Assembly (NCBI GenBank): GCA_040902425.1
Contig: JBBDXI010000045.1
Coordinates: 62,001 to 126,000 of the forward strand
Source: JBBDXI01 sp040902425
Lineage (GTDB): Bacteria > Planctomycetota > Phycisphaerae > Phycisphaerales > UBA1924
Length of the DNA: 64,000 nt
Direction: 5' to 3'
Of this stretch, positions 47,769 to 55,584 are shown in pieces. How positions within the stretch are numbered: the first letter of the stretch is position 1; each line of letters opens with the position of its first letter. Position numbers and translations under genes: made by a program. The notes under the pieces were generated by a model. The model did no database searches. It was not told the DNA's origin and saw nothing but the letters and a program-made list of their open reading frames with translations.

Positions 47769-47774
47769 ATCTTA
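47769..47774 (-). promoter_or_regulatory. -10 box of the AI-2E transporter gene, leaderless geometry
   Basis: TAAGAT on the minus strand, a six-base gap, ATG at 47762. Confidence 0.5.
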
Positions 47775-47943
47775 CGGAAACGGCCGGGAGGGCGGGAGGG
47801 GACCGCCTGATTGACAACGGGCCGCCGGCCGCCGCCACCACCCGGCCGCCCGGGCCGGAAAGAGCCTGACGGTCCCGGGGCGCCGTCCACGCATGTCACT
47901 GGTCGTGATCCCTCAATACCGCTGCGGCAACCGGAGGCCCGAA

Positions 47944-49191
47944 ATGACCATCGCACCCCGCGCGGCCCTCGCCGCGATCACCGGCCTGGCCCTCAGCGCC
48001 CCCGCGCTCGCCCAGGCCCAGTACGAGTTCTTCCTCGTCGACGCGTTCAACACCACCTACAGCCTCCGCGAGGCCTACGTCACCGAGATCAACGAGCAGA
48101 ATATCGCCAGCGGCACGGCCACCGCCGCCAGCGCCTACACCGGCTTCCTCTGGACACCGGCCACCGGCAAGACGTCGATCCCCGTCACCGCCCCCAAGGG
48201 CCTCAACGTCTATCGGTTGGACAACGACTTCGTCTTCGATGCCGCGTCGAGCACATCCACGACCGTCCCGGGCGTCGCCGGCTTCGGCGTGCCCCAGCTC
48301 CGCGACGTGAGCGACGGCGGCCTGGTCGTCGGCCGCGCCTGGTCCGGCACCCCCTGCTCCATGGTCACCTGCTACGCCCCGCTGCTCTGGGACGCGGCCG
48401 GTGGGAGCAGGCTGCTCACCGGCGTCCCCAACGCGCGCGAACTGGTCCGCGTCAACGAGTCCGGCCAGGTCCTCGGGCACGTCTACCGGACCAACTTCGA
48501 ACGCCCCGAGGCGTTCATCTACGACCTCGCCTCCTCGACCCACGTCAATCTCGGGGATGGCCTGCCGCCGCACTGGCTCGCCGACTTCCCCATCACGCAG
48601 GCCTTCGACATCAGCGACTCCGGGTCGGCCGTCGGCATCGCCCGGTTCGGGCAGGAGCTCCCGCGGGCCTTCCTCTGGAGAGCCGGCGGCGTCCGGACCC
48701 TCCTCCCGGGCCTCGGCACCGGCGAGGTGGACCGCGTTTTCCCCAACGGCGTCAACGCGTCCCACGTGGTCGTCGGGCGCGCCGCCATCGCCCATTCCAG
48801 CACCCCCGAGTTCGCGTACCACGCCTTCATCTGGGACGAGGCGAACGGGATGCGCGACCTGAACGCGCTCACGACCCCGGAGCCGGGCTTCATCCTCGAC
48901 GAGGCCTCCAAGATCAACGACAGCGGATGGATCGTCGGCTACGGCCACTTCGGCCCCGGCTGGGGCACCGCCCGCGGCTTCGTCCTGCGGCCCCTCGCCG
49001 CGGCCTGCTACGCCAACTGCGACCAGTCCACCGCGCCCCCGGTCCTGAACGTCGCGGACTTCGGCTGCTTCCTCCAGCGCTTCGCCGCGGCCGACGCGTA
49101 CGCCAACTGCGACCAGTCCACCGCGCCCCCGGTGCTGAACGTGGCCGACTTCGGGTGCTTCCTCCAGAAGTTCGCGGCGGGCTGCCCGTAG
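47944..49191 (+). CDS. Secreted HAF-repeat protein with dockerin-like repeats
   Basis: 415 residues from ATG 47944 (GGAGG upstream). A signal peptide (1-24, ending PALAQA). The body has HAF-type repeats: AFLWRAGGVRTLLPGLGTGE, HAFIWDEANGMRDLNAL, IYDLASSTHVNLGDG. The last 70 residues carry two nearly identical units, YANCDQSTAPPVLNVADFGC and FLQ(R/K)FAA, a Phycisphaerae-type dockerin-like signature that probably mediates cell-surface or matrix attachment. The unit is duplicated almost unchanged at DNA level (recent tandem duplication). Confidence 0.85.
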   Translation: MTIAPRAALAAITGLALSAPALAQAQYEFFLVDAFNTTYSLREAYVTEINEQNIASGTATAASAYTGFLWTPATGKTSIPVTAPKGLNVYRLDNDFVFDAASSTSTTVPGVAGFGVPQLRDVSDGGLVVGRAWSGTPCSMVTCYAPLLWDAAGGSRLLTGVPNARELVRVNESGQVLGHVYRTNFERPEAFIYDLASSTHVNLGDGLPPHWLADFPITQAFDISDSGSAVGIARFGQELPRAFLWRAGGVRTLLPGLGTGEVDRVFPNGVNASHVVVGRAAIAHSSTPEFAYHAFIWDEANGMRDLNALTTPEPGFILDEASKINDSGWIVGYGHFGPGWGTARGFVLRPLAAACYANCDQSTAPPVLNVADFGCFLQRFAAADAYANCDQSTAPPVLNVADFGCFLQKFAAGCP

Positions 49192-49222
49192 CGACACCCC
49201 GCCGGGCGCCCCAACCCAAAAA

Positions 49223-49255
49223 GAACACTCACCCCCGGACGCGGGGGTGAGTGCC
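49223..49255. terminator. Shared terminator between convergent genes
   Basis: CACTCACCCCC-ggacgc-GGGGGTGAGTG, an 11-bp perfect stem. On the minus strand it is followed by TTCTTTTTGGG, so it terminates the gene at 49284 well and may also stop plus-strand transcripts. Confidence 0.85.
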
Positions 49256-49283
49256 ACGGTCGTTGGGTTGTCGGGCGGGGCCT

Positions 49284-49676
49284 CTACACCGTCTCGGCGA
49301 CAGCGAAGGCCTCGTCGAAGTCGTACACGCCGCGGAAGGCCTCGGGAGAGTCCTCCTCGGAGCGGCGGAGGAGGCCGGCGTCGATCATCGCGAAGACGAT
49401 CCGCCCGAAGTCCTCGGTGCGGTTCACGCCCCAGCGGGCGAGCACCGTCCGGGCGAGCATCCCGTAGCGCTCGATCGCGTAGTCGCGGAGGCCCAGGCAC
49501 AGCTGCTGGCCGTTGACGTGGCGGTCATTGCTGCTGCCCCCGGCGCCGCCGCTCTCGCCGTGAAGGGTCTTCACCGCGTGGGCCAGGCCGTCGCGGACGA
49601 ACTGGAGGGCCTCGTGCGAGTAGGGCCCGGCCTTCTGGCGGATGCTCTTCCAGTCAAGCTTCACGTGCTCGGCCAT
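49284..49676 (-). CDS. Minf_1886 family protein
   Basis: 130 residues from ATG 49676 (GGAG upstream). Matches the small conserved Minf_1886 family: YSHEALQFVRDGLAHAVKTL, RHVNGQQLCLGLRDYAIERYG, ARTVLARWGVNRTEDFGRIVF, DAGLLRRSEEDSPEAF and a YDFDEAF end. Widespread in planctomycetes and relatives; function unknown. A strong terminator follows. Confidence 0.85.
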   Translation of the reverse strand: MAEHVKLDWKSIRQKAGPYSHEALQFVRDGLAHAVKTLHGESGGAGGSSNDRHVNGQQLCLGLRDYAIERYGMLARTVLARWGVNRTEDFGRIVFAMIDAGLLRRSEEDSPEAFRGVYDFDEAFAVAETV

Positions 49677-49816
49677 CGTCGTTTCAGCTCCGGGTCCGGA
49701 GCCCCGTTCGCGGGTTCCGGCCTAAGTGAATACTCATTCATGCTATCGCGGGTTCCGTCGGAACGCCGTGAAAAACGCTCTGAACCGGGGCCGTCCAGCC
49801 CGCCGCAATGCCCTGT

Positions 49817-50539
49817 CTATGGGGGTGGGGGGCTGTTGAGCCGGGCTGGGCCGCTGACAAAGCGGCCTCGGGGCCGGATGAAGAACCGGAGGGGTTTTTC
49901 GGCCCAGTGCGCGGCGTAGCCCACACCGATGCGGGGCGAGACGCCGATCTCCTGCTCTGGAACGCCGGGTGAATCACGCTCGATGAACAATCGGCTATCC
50001 CGGGTCAGATCGATTGCATTCAGGGCGCGATCGACGGCGAGCGCCCGGCAGAGTCGCGCCGGGCCGCGGCAGAGATCGCGGAGCGACCCGGCGGCGAGAG
50101 GGTGAGCGGGCGGGGCGAGCGCCGCGGGCCGCTGTCGGTTGCGGTCGCTTTCTGTCCGTGTTCGGCGGGACTTGCGCTCCGGGGCGCGGTGGATGCGCAT
50201 CCGCTCCAGGCCCTCGACGGGCTCGAGCGCGCGGATGAGCACCGCGACCGGGTCGCCCTCGCACCCGCCGACCACGTTGAAGCAGTGGTGCATCCCGTAC
50301 GTGAAGTACACGTACGCCGTCCCCCCGGGCCCGTACATCGCCTCGTTCCGCGCCGTCCGCCGGCCGCCGTACGTGTGCGCGGCCATGTCCTCCGCCCCCA
50401 GGTACGCCTCGGTCTCGACGATGATCCCCGCGAGGCGCGAGCCGTCCTCGAGCACGCGCACGAGCCGCTGCCCGAGCAGGGCGCGGGCGAGGGTGACAGG
50501 GTCGCGCGTGTAGAAGCGGCGGGGGAGCGCGGCGGGCAC
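49817..50539 (-). CDS. mpg: Alkyladenine (3-methyladenine) DNA glycosylase
   Basis: Base-excision enzyme of the AAG/MPG fold. 240 residues from GTG 50539, seven bases after TACGCT. Motifs: FYTRDPVTLARALLGQRLVR, the catalytic-type GIIVETEAYLGAEDMAAHTYG with Glu, RNEAMYGPGGTAYVYFTYGM and CFNVVGG. RALEPVEGLERM and LCRGPARLCRAL follow, the latter binding DNA. A basic insert (KSRRTRTESDRNRQRPAAL) lengthens the loop before LCRGP. The next gene downstream in the same direction is unrelated. Confidence 0.93.
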   Translation of the reverse strand: MPAALPRRFYTRDPVTLARALLGQRLVRVLEDGSRLAGIIVETEAYLGAEDMAAHTYGGRRTARNEAMYGPGGTAYVYFTYGMHHCFNVVGGCEGDPVAVLIRALEPVEGLERMRIHRAPERKSRRTRTESDRNRQRPAALAPPAHPLAAGSLRDLCRGPARLCRALAVDRALNAIDLTRDSRLFIERDSPGVPEQEIGVSPRIGVGYAAHWAEKPLRFFIRPRGRFVSGPARLNSPPPP

Positions 50540-50619
50540 GGAGGAGAGCGTACGCGATGGCCTCTCGGAACCCGCGGCGCGAACGCCCCACCTCACTCGG
50601 GACACGCGGGCAGCGGCCC

Positions 50620-51063
50620 TCACCGCAGCACATCGCCCTTCCGCCGAACGGTCCCACCGACGACCAGCGCTGCGCTGATCAGCACCAGGTTCTTGATGAT
50701 GTACTGCCCCTCGATCGTCGGGACGAGGGGGCCCGACCACGTGACGTCCGGCAGGAGCACCAGCGGCAGAAACGTCCCGGGCATCTGCAGGAAGAGCAGC
50801 AGGATCGCGACGCGGATCAGGGGCCGCGCGAGCAGGCACACGCCGATCGCGACCTCCCACCACCCCAGGAACGGGTAGAACCATCCGGCATCGACCCAGT
50901 AGACCGTCCGCGTCACCAGCTCGCGCGCCGGCCCGGCGTCGAACGTCTTCAGCGCGCCGAACCAGATGAAGATCATGGCCAGCGACAGCCGCAGGAGCCA
51001 CGGCCCATAGGCCCTCATCCAGCCGGCGATGGCCGCGTCGATCCGGTCGAAGAGGACGGGCAT
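50620..51063 (-). CDS. DoxX-like membrane protein
   Basis: 147 residues from ATG 51063. Four helices; LRLSLAMIFIWFGALKTFD and GWFYPFLGWWEVAIGVCLLA are typical of the DoxX/DUF417-like group. The role is uncertain: quinone- or sulfur-linked redox in some members. TATGGT ends five bases before the ATG. Upstream lies a tandem family F repeat. Confidence 0.8.
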   Translation of the reverse strand: MPVLFDRIDAAIAGWMRAYGPWLLRLSLAMIFIWFGALKTFDAGPARELVTRTVYWVDAGWFYPFLGWWEVAIGVCLLARPLIRVAILLLFLQMPGTFLPLVLLPDVTWSGPLVPTIEGQYIIKNLVLISAALVVGGTVRRKGDVLR

Positions 51064-51086
51064 GGCCCACCATAGGTCCCGGGTCC

Positions 51087-51167
51087 CCCGACGCTCCGCG
51101 GCGGGTGCCGTGCCAATGGCCGCCGGGTCGCCCGACGCTCCGCGGCGGGAGCCGTGCCAATGGCCGC
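51087..51167. repeat. Family F tandem repeat
   Basis: Two 37-bp copies (51087-51123, 51131-51167) with one mismatch; each holds CCCGACGCTCCGCGGCGGG, itself a near-palindrome. A related CCGGACGCTCCGCGGCCGG lies at 59982-60000. Confidence 0.75.
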
Positions 51168-51261
51168 GCGGCCCCGCCCTGGAAAACCCCGCCGGGCGCT
51201 CAACCCGGCCGGGATGGCCGCCGATAACCGCGGTGTCGGCCCGCCCTTCCGAGGACCACCC

Positions 51262-51591
51262 ATGACCGCACCCGCCGCCCACCCCGAGCCCGCCGCCTTC
51301 TCGATCCCCTTCGAGCGCCGCGCCCACAAGCGCGACGATCGCTCCGGGTCCGCGATGGCCGCGTTCTACGACGCGTCGGGAGACCTGACGCTCTGCCCGG
51401 TGACCCTGGTGGACCGCTCCTGCGCGGGCCTCGGTGTGCTGTGCGAGATCGCGGCCGCCCCCGGCTCGCGCTTCACGCTCTACGGCAGCGATCTGCCGGT
51501 GCCGCACATGCAGGGCGTGGTCGCCCGTTGCGACCGCGCGGGCAGAGGCTTCCGGCTGGGGCTGCGGTGCGATGCGCGGCTGGCCGCGTGA
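51262..51591 (+). CDS. PilZ-domain protein
   Basis: 109 residues from ATG 51262 (GAGGA upstream). PilZ c-di-GMP motif: RRAHKR (RxxxR type) in FERRAHKRDDRSG, then VDRSCAGLGV, the (D/N)xSxxG element, and the beta-barrel end GFRLGLRC. A single-domain c-di-GMP receptor; its output partner is not evident nearby. Confidence 0.8.
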   Translation: MTAPAAHPEPAAFSIPFERRAHKRDDRSGSAMAAFYDASGDLTLCPVTLVDRSCAGLGVLCEIAAAPGSRFTLYGSDLPVPHMQGVVARCDRAGRGFRLGLRCDARLAA

Positions 51592-51622
51592 TCGCGCCCT
51601 GATCGTTCGGCCCGACCAGACC

Positions 51623-52414
51623 TTACTTATCCCAGGGGGGGACGACCACGGGCTTCTCCTGCGCCGGTCGCGCGAACGGAAGGCCGAACTGCCGGTCGTG
51701 CGTCGCCTTCACGTGGCACTCCATGCACGAGGTGATCTTCCCGACCGACGTCACCCGGTTCTCCGGAGAGAGCGTCGCGTACACCCAGCCGTCGTCGGTG
51801 TCCGGCGTCTTCGGATCGAGCTTGAGCATCACGAAGAGCCCGGCCAGCGTATCCGTGCGGTAGGCCTTGCCGTCGGGTCCGAAGATGTACTCCGGCGGTA
51901 CAGACCTCGCCCGCCGTTCCTCGGCCCTCTTCGGCACGGGCGGGATGGTCGCCGGATCAACCTCGATCTGGGTCCACGACTCCTTCACGATTACCTGACC
52001 GACGTTGCGTATCGGGCCGGCGGGCGCCTTCGTCGCATCGTCGCTCGGCGGCCCAAGGGAGGTGTACGCGGTCGCGTCTTTCGCGAACAGAAAGTAGAGC
52101 TTGCGACCGTGGGTGTCCCGGTCCTTGCTCTGGCTCATCTGAACGCCCGCCGGAACCGGAAGGTCGCACATGGTCGGCGCCCAGTTGGCCATGTCCGAGA
52201 CGCGCATCCAGGTCTTGTACGTCGCCGCGGCGTCGAGGGCACGCTCGGTGAACGTCGGCGCTCGAGCAACCCCCGGCCCCGCGTCCTCGGGGCGGGGCGT
52301 GGACGGCGGTCCCTGGGGCCTCGAAGGCCCGGTCCCGGGCGGATCGGTCGCGGAAAGACCGCAACCAGGAGCGGTGATCAGGAAGGCGAGCGCGGCAAGC
52401 GTGCGTGCGGGCAT
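51623..52414 (-). CDS. Lipoprotein with c-type haem motif, cytochrome P460-like
   Basis: 263 residues from ATG 52414. A lipobox near LITAPGC implies anchoring. A Pro-rich linker (20-55) precedes a domain with KTWMRVSDMANWAP, then TSCMECHVKATHD near the C-terminus, a CxxCH haem-binding site. The arrangement of a beta-rich domain with a C-terminal CMECH resembles the cytochrome P460/cytochrome c' beta group. Electron transfer or small-molecule oxidation is an inference. Confidence 0.7.
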   Translation of the reverse strand: MPARTLAALAFLITAPGCGLSATDPPGTGPSRPQGPPSTPRPEDAGPGVARAPTFTERALDAAATYKTWMRVSDMANWAPTMCDLPVPAGVQMSQSKDRDTHGRKLYFLFAKDATAYTSLGPPSDDATKAPAGPIRNVGQVIVKESWTQIEVDPATIPPVPKRAEERRARSVPPEYIFGPDGKAYRTDTLAGLFVMLKLDPKTPDTDDGWVYATLSPENRVTSVGKITSCMECHVKATHDRQFGLPFARPAQEKPVVVPPWDK

Positions 52415-52498
52415 GGCGGTCTCCCGAGCCACAGTACGCGGGATTCCCTCGGGACCAGCGTTGCCAAGCGGCGGCGAACACCCGGGCGCGCCGGGGGG

Positions 52499-53200
52499 TC
52501 ACCCCAGCGTCTTGCTCAGGATCGCGCTGCGGTAGTTCGTGTACGGCCACTGCCAGTGCTCGATGAACCGGTACCCCCGCCGCAGGTACCACTCCATCAG
52601 CTTCGTGTCCGGCTCGGCCATGGAGAGGCCCAGCTCGCGGGCCCCGCAGGCCGCCGCACGCCGCTCGGCGGTCTCCAGCAGGAGCTGGCCGATGCCCCGC
52701 CCCTGGATGTCGGGATCGACCGCGAACTGCGAGAAGCTGTCCACATCCGGCCGCTGGAACCACGGCGGGCCCTTGGCATCCTCGACCTCGTGGAAGAGGA
52801 TGGTGCCGACGATACGCCCGCCGCCCGCGGCCGGCACGCTGCTCTGAGTGAGCCGGGGCGTCCCCGCCCCGGGCCCGGTGTTCTGAGCGTGCCCGTTCCG
52901 GCCGTTCACACCGCTCTGGCCGCGGTGACCGTTCGATCCGTTGAGCATCCCGTTTCCGGGCGCCGGCGCCTCGCCGAGCACCGCGACGTAGCACTCCCCG
53001 CTGGTGCACCGCCGTCGCGTCGTGTCCGCATCCTGCCGCCCGGCCAGCGGTCGAAGCCCCATGGCCATCTGCCCTCGGTACGCGCGGTGGAGCAGGTCCG
53101 TGATCTCCCGGAAGGAGTCGGCGCGCGAGAGGAGCCGCACGGAGAGGCCCCCGGAAATGTCGGCGGGCGCCGACGCGGCGCCCGGGGTCAGGATCGTCAT
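52499..53200 (-). CDS. GNAT N-acetyltransferase with Asn/Gly-rich insert
   Basis: 233 residues from ATG 53200. Acetyl-CoA site: FAVDPDIQGRGIGQLLLETAERRA (Q/RxxGxG/A type), with LSMAEPDTKLMEWYLRRGY after it. Between beta strands a roughly 40-residue loop (about 85-125) is rich in NG units: NGMLNGSNGHRGQSGVNG. Substrate unknown. The start is supported by TATCGT ending six bases before the ATG. Confidence 0.82.
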   Translation of the reverse strand: MTILTPGAASAPADISGGLSVRLLSRADSFREITDLLHRAYRGQMAMGLRPLAGRQDADTTRRRCTSGECYVAVLGEAPAPGNGMLNGSNGHRGQSGVNGRNGHAQNTGPGAGTPRLTQSSVPAAGGGRIVGTILFHEVEDAKGPPWFQRPDVDSFSQFAVDPDIQGRGIGQLLLETAERRAAACGARELGLSMAEPDTKLMEWYLRRGYRFIEHWQWPYTNYRSAILSKTLG

Positions 53201-53206
53201 GCCGGA

Positions 53207-53212
53207 ACGATA
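53207..53212 (-). promoter_or_regulatory. -10 box of the GNAT gene, leaderless geometry
   Basis: TATCGT on the minus strand, a six-base gap, ATG at 53200. Confidence 0.5.
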
Positions 53213-53290
53213 CCATCCGCGCGCCGGCCGGGCAATGCATGAGTATCCAAAATACTGAATAATCAGCCAGGCGTGCCCATGGGGTGCCCG

Positions 53291-53413
53291 GGTGCCACTG
53301 CTCGCCGTCCTCGGCGCAGCAGTGCCCGGCCGGTAGCTCTGCGGGACCCGGCACTGCTGCGCGCCGAAGACGCCGCGAGCAGTGGCACCGCCGGCCGCGA
53401 GCAGTGGCACCCC
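53291..53413. repeat. Family C repeat cluster
   Basis: GGTGCCACTGCTCGCCGTCC... (53291-53325), inverted copy GCACTGCTGCGCGCCGAAGA...GGCAC (53351-53389), and CGAGCAGTGGCACCCC (53398-53413). It sits between GNAT and the thioesterase gene, just upstream of its -10 box. The same unit is inside radA. Confidence 0.75.
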
Positions 53414-53426
53414 TGGCGGCGTCTGC

Positions 53427-53432
53427 TACGCT
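53427..53432 (+). promoter_or_regulatory. -10 box of the thioesterase gene, leaderless geometry
   Basis: TACGCT, a six-base gap, GTG at 53439. Confidence 0.5.
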
Positions 53433-53438
53433 CTCCCC

Positions 53439-53915
53439 GTGCCCGACCCACGCCCCGCCGCCGCGCTCACCCCCGCCCGCCCGGCGCCCCGCGCCGGCAG
53501 CACCCGCCTGCGCATCCGCTACAGCGAGTGCGACCCCATGGGCGTCGCCCACCACGCCGCCTACGCGCCCTGGCTCGAGATCGCCCGCACCGAGCTGCTC
53601 CGCGAGACCGGCATCACCTATGCCGACCTCGAGCGCGCCGGCACCTACCTCGTCGTCGCCACCCTCACCCTGAACTACAAGCGGCCCCTCTTCTACGACG
53701 ACCTCATCGAGGTCCGCACCCGAGTCTCCGGCGGCTCGCGCGTCAAGATCGAGCACACCTACGAGATCGCCCTCGCCGAAGAGGGCGGGCACGGCGCCCG
53801 CGGCCGCCGCACCCCCGGCGAGCTGGCCACCACCGCCGCGTCCATCCTGGTCTGCGTCGACCGCGACGGGCGCGTCCGGCCGCTGCCGGAGTGGCTGACG
53901 CCGGCCGAGTGCTGA
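53439..53915 (+). CDS. Acyl-CoA thioesterase, YbgC/4HBT type
   Basis: 158 residues from GTG 53439. Hotdog fold with the active-site segment YSECDPMGVAHHAAYAPWLE (Asp of the 4HBT motif) followed by RTELLRETGITYADLE and LNYKRPLFYDDLIEVRTRV. Hydrolyses acyl-CoA or acyl-ACP; substrate not determined. An N-terminal Ala/Pro-rich tail of about 22 residues is extra. The leaderless geometry fixes the start. Confidence 0.9.
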   Translation: MPDPRPAAALTPARPAPRAGSTRLRIRYSECDPMGVAHHAAYAPWLEIARTELLRETGITYADLERAGTYLVVATLTLNYKRPLFYDDLIEVRTRVSGGSRVKIEHTYEIALAEEGGHGARGRRTPGELATTAASILVCVDRDGRVRPLPEWLTPAEC

Positions 53916-53919
53916 CCTG

Positions 53920-53963
53920 TGCCACTGGCGGCTTGAGCGGCGCAGCCGCGCCCGCCAGTGCCC
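53920..53963. terminator. Inverted repeat between thioesterase gene and radA
   Basis: CACTGGCGG (53923-53931) and CCGCCAGTG (53952-53960) around a GC-rich loop that can fold further. It sits between convergent genes and shares TGCCACTG with families A and C. It may end both transcripts, although no U-tract is present. Confidence 0.45.
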
Positions 53964-53964
53964 C

Positions 53965-55494
53965 CTACCCCAGCTCCTCCATCGCCCGCCCCACGCTCCG
54001 CACGGGCACGATCTCAATCTTGTCCGCGACCCTCTCTGCGATCTTCTCTGCGCCCTCCGCGCCTCCGCGCGCACTCCTCTTCCTCCCCGGCACGATCACC
54101 CGCCGATAGCCCAGCCGCGCCGCCTCGCGGATGCGCATCTCCACCTGAGTCACCGGCCTCATCTCCCCGCCCAGCCCCACTTCCCCCACCGCGCACGTCG
54201 CCTCCGGCAGCGACTTCCGCAGGTGCGCCCCCGCCACCGCCAGGAGCACCGCCAGGTCGCTCGCCGGCTCAACGACGCGCACGCCTCCAACCGCCGACGC
54301 GAAGATGTCCCGGTCCGCCAGGCGCAGCTCGGCGTGCTGCTCCAGCACGGCCACCAGCATCGCCACGCGGCTCGGGTCCAGCCCGCTGGTCTTCCGCTTC
54401 GCCGCCCCCACGAACCCCGTCGCCGTCAGCGCCTGCACCTCCACCAGCATGCACCGCGTCCCGCTCACCGCCGGGCACACGACGCTCCCCGGGCGCCGCC
54501 CCTGCCCGATGTCCAGCGCCGCCACGCCCGCCCCCTCCGGCACCTCGCGCAGCCCCGCCCCCGTCATCTCGAAAATCCCGATCTCCTGCGTCGTCCCGAA
54601 CCGGTTCTTCACCGCACGCACCAGCCGGTGCGCGTGGTAGCGGTCGCCCTCGAAGCTCAGCACCGCATCGACCAGGTGCTCCAGCAGCCGCGGCCCCGCC
54701 AACTGCCCGTCCTTGGTGATGTGCCCCACCATCACCACCGCGATCCCGCTCGCCTTCGCCAGGAACGTCAGCTCCGCGCAGCACCGCCGCAGCTGCGTCA
54801 GGCTCCCCGGGGCCGCGGGCACATCCGACTTGTAGACCATCTGCACCGAGTCGATCACCAGCACCGCCGGCATCACCTTCCGCGTCTGCTCGACGATGCG
54901 CGCGAGGTTGGTGTCGGCGAGGAGGAATAGATTCCGGGTGCCACTGCTCGCGCCCCGGGTGCCACTGCTCGCGGCGTCTTCGCCGCGCAGCAGTGCCGCC
55001 GCGCCCAGCCGCTCCGCGCGCGACTTCACCTGCTCCGCCGACTCCTCGCTGCTCACGTACAGCACCCGCGTCCCGGCCGCCCCCCCCGCCATCGCCATCG
55101 CCGCCTGCAGCAGCAGCGTGCTCTTCCCGATCCCCGGCGCGCCCCCGATCAGCACCGCCGAGCCGGGGACCAGGCCCCGTGCCGTCTCCGCGCCGCCCCC
55201 CAGAACCCGGTCCAGCTCCCCCACCCCCGTCGCGATCCGCGGCGTCCCCTCGCCCGTCCCCACCTCCGCGATCGGCTTCGCCTCGGCCGCGGCGCCCACG
55301 GCGACTCCCCCCTCGCCATCCGCCAGCGCCGTCCACGCCTCCACCAGCCCCTTCTGCGGGTCGCGCTTCGCCCCCGTGTCCACCCGCTCGGCCTCGAGCG
55401 CATCCCACGTCCCGCAGTCCGGGCACTTGCCGAGCCAACGCCCCTGCGCGCTCCCGCACGCCCGGCACACAAAGACCTGCCTCGCTCTCGCCAT
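53965..55494 (-). CDS. radA: DNA repair protein RadA with family C insertion
   Basis: Branch-migration helicase of recombination. 509 residues from ATG 55494 (about 455 is typical). Zinc finger C10/C13/C24/C27 (CRACGSAQGRWLGKCPDCG), Walker A GGAPGIGKST (K124), KNRFG motif, and a Lon-like C-terminal domain. Residues about 166-187 (AALLRGEDAASSGTRGASSG) come from the family C repeat, inserted in frame next to ERLG of the ATPase core. TATTCT ends six bases before the ATG (55501-55506). Confidence 0.95.
   Translation of the reverse strand: MARARQVFVCRACGSAQGRWLGKCPDCGTWDALEAERVDTGAKRDPQKGLVEAWTALADGEGGVAVGAAAEAKPIAEVGTGEGTPRIATGVGELDRVLGGGAETARGLVPGSAVLIGGAPGIGKSTLLLQAAMAMAGGAAGTRVLYVSSEESAEQVKSRAERLGAAALLRGEDAASSGTRGASSGTRNLFLLADTNLARIVEQTRKVMPAVLVIDSVQMVYKSDVPAAPGSLTQLRRCCAELTFLAKASGIAVVMVGHITKDGQLAGPRLLEHLVDAVLSFEGDRYHAHRLVRAVKNRFGTTQEIGIFEMTGAGLREVPEGAGVAALDIGQGRRPGSVVCPAVSGTRCMLVEVQALTATGFVGAAKRKTSGLDPSRVAMLVAVLEQHAELRLADRDIFASAVGGVRVVEPASDLAVLLAVAGAHLRKSLPEATCAVGEVGLGGEMRPVTQVEMRIREAARLGYRRVIVPGRKRSARGGAEGAEKIAERVADKIEIVPVRSVGRAMEELG
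54936..54997. repeat. Family C repeat inside radA
   Basis: GGGTGCCACTGCTCGCGCCC, then GGGTGCCACTGCTCGCGGCG...CGCAGCAGTGCCG, the unit seen at 53291-53413. In frame in radA. Confidence 0.75.
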
Positions 55495-55500
55495 GCCCGC

Positions 55501-55506
55501 AGAATA
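55501..55506 (-). promoter_or_regulatory. -10 box of radA, leaderless geometry
   Basis: TATTCT on the minus strand, a six-base gap, ATG at 55494. Confidence 0.5.
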
Positions 55507-55584
55507 CACCGGCTGACCGGCCCACCGTGGCGCCGGGCCCCCCGGCCGTAGAATCGCCCCCGGCCGAACGCCGCGCCGGGCACC

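Noticed and set aside
51087..51167. Tandem 37-bp repeats as a CRISPR
   Set aside because: Only two copies with a 7-base gap and no cas genes; a local duplication of family F explains it.
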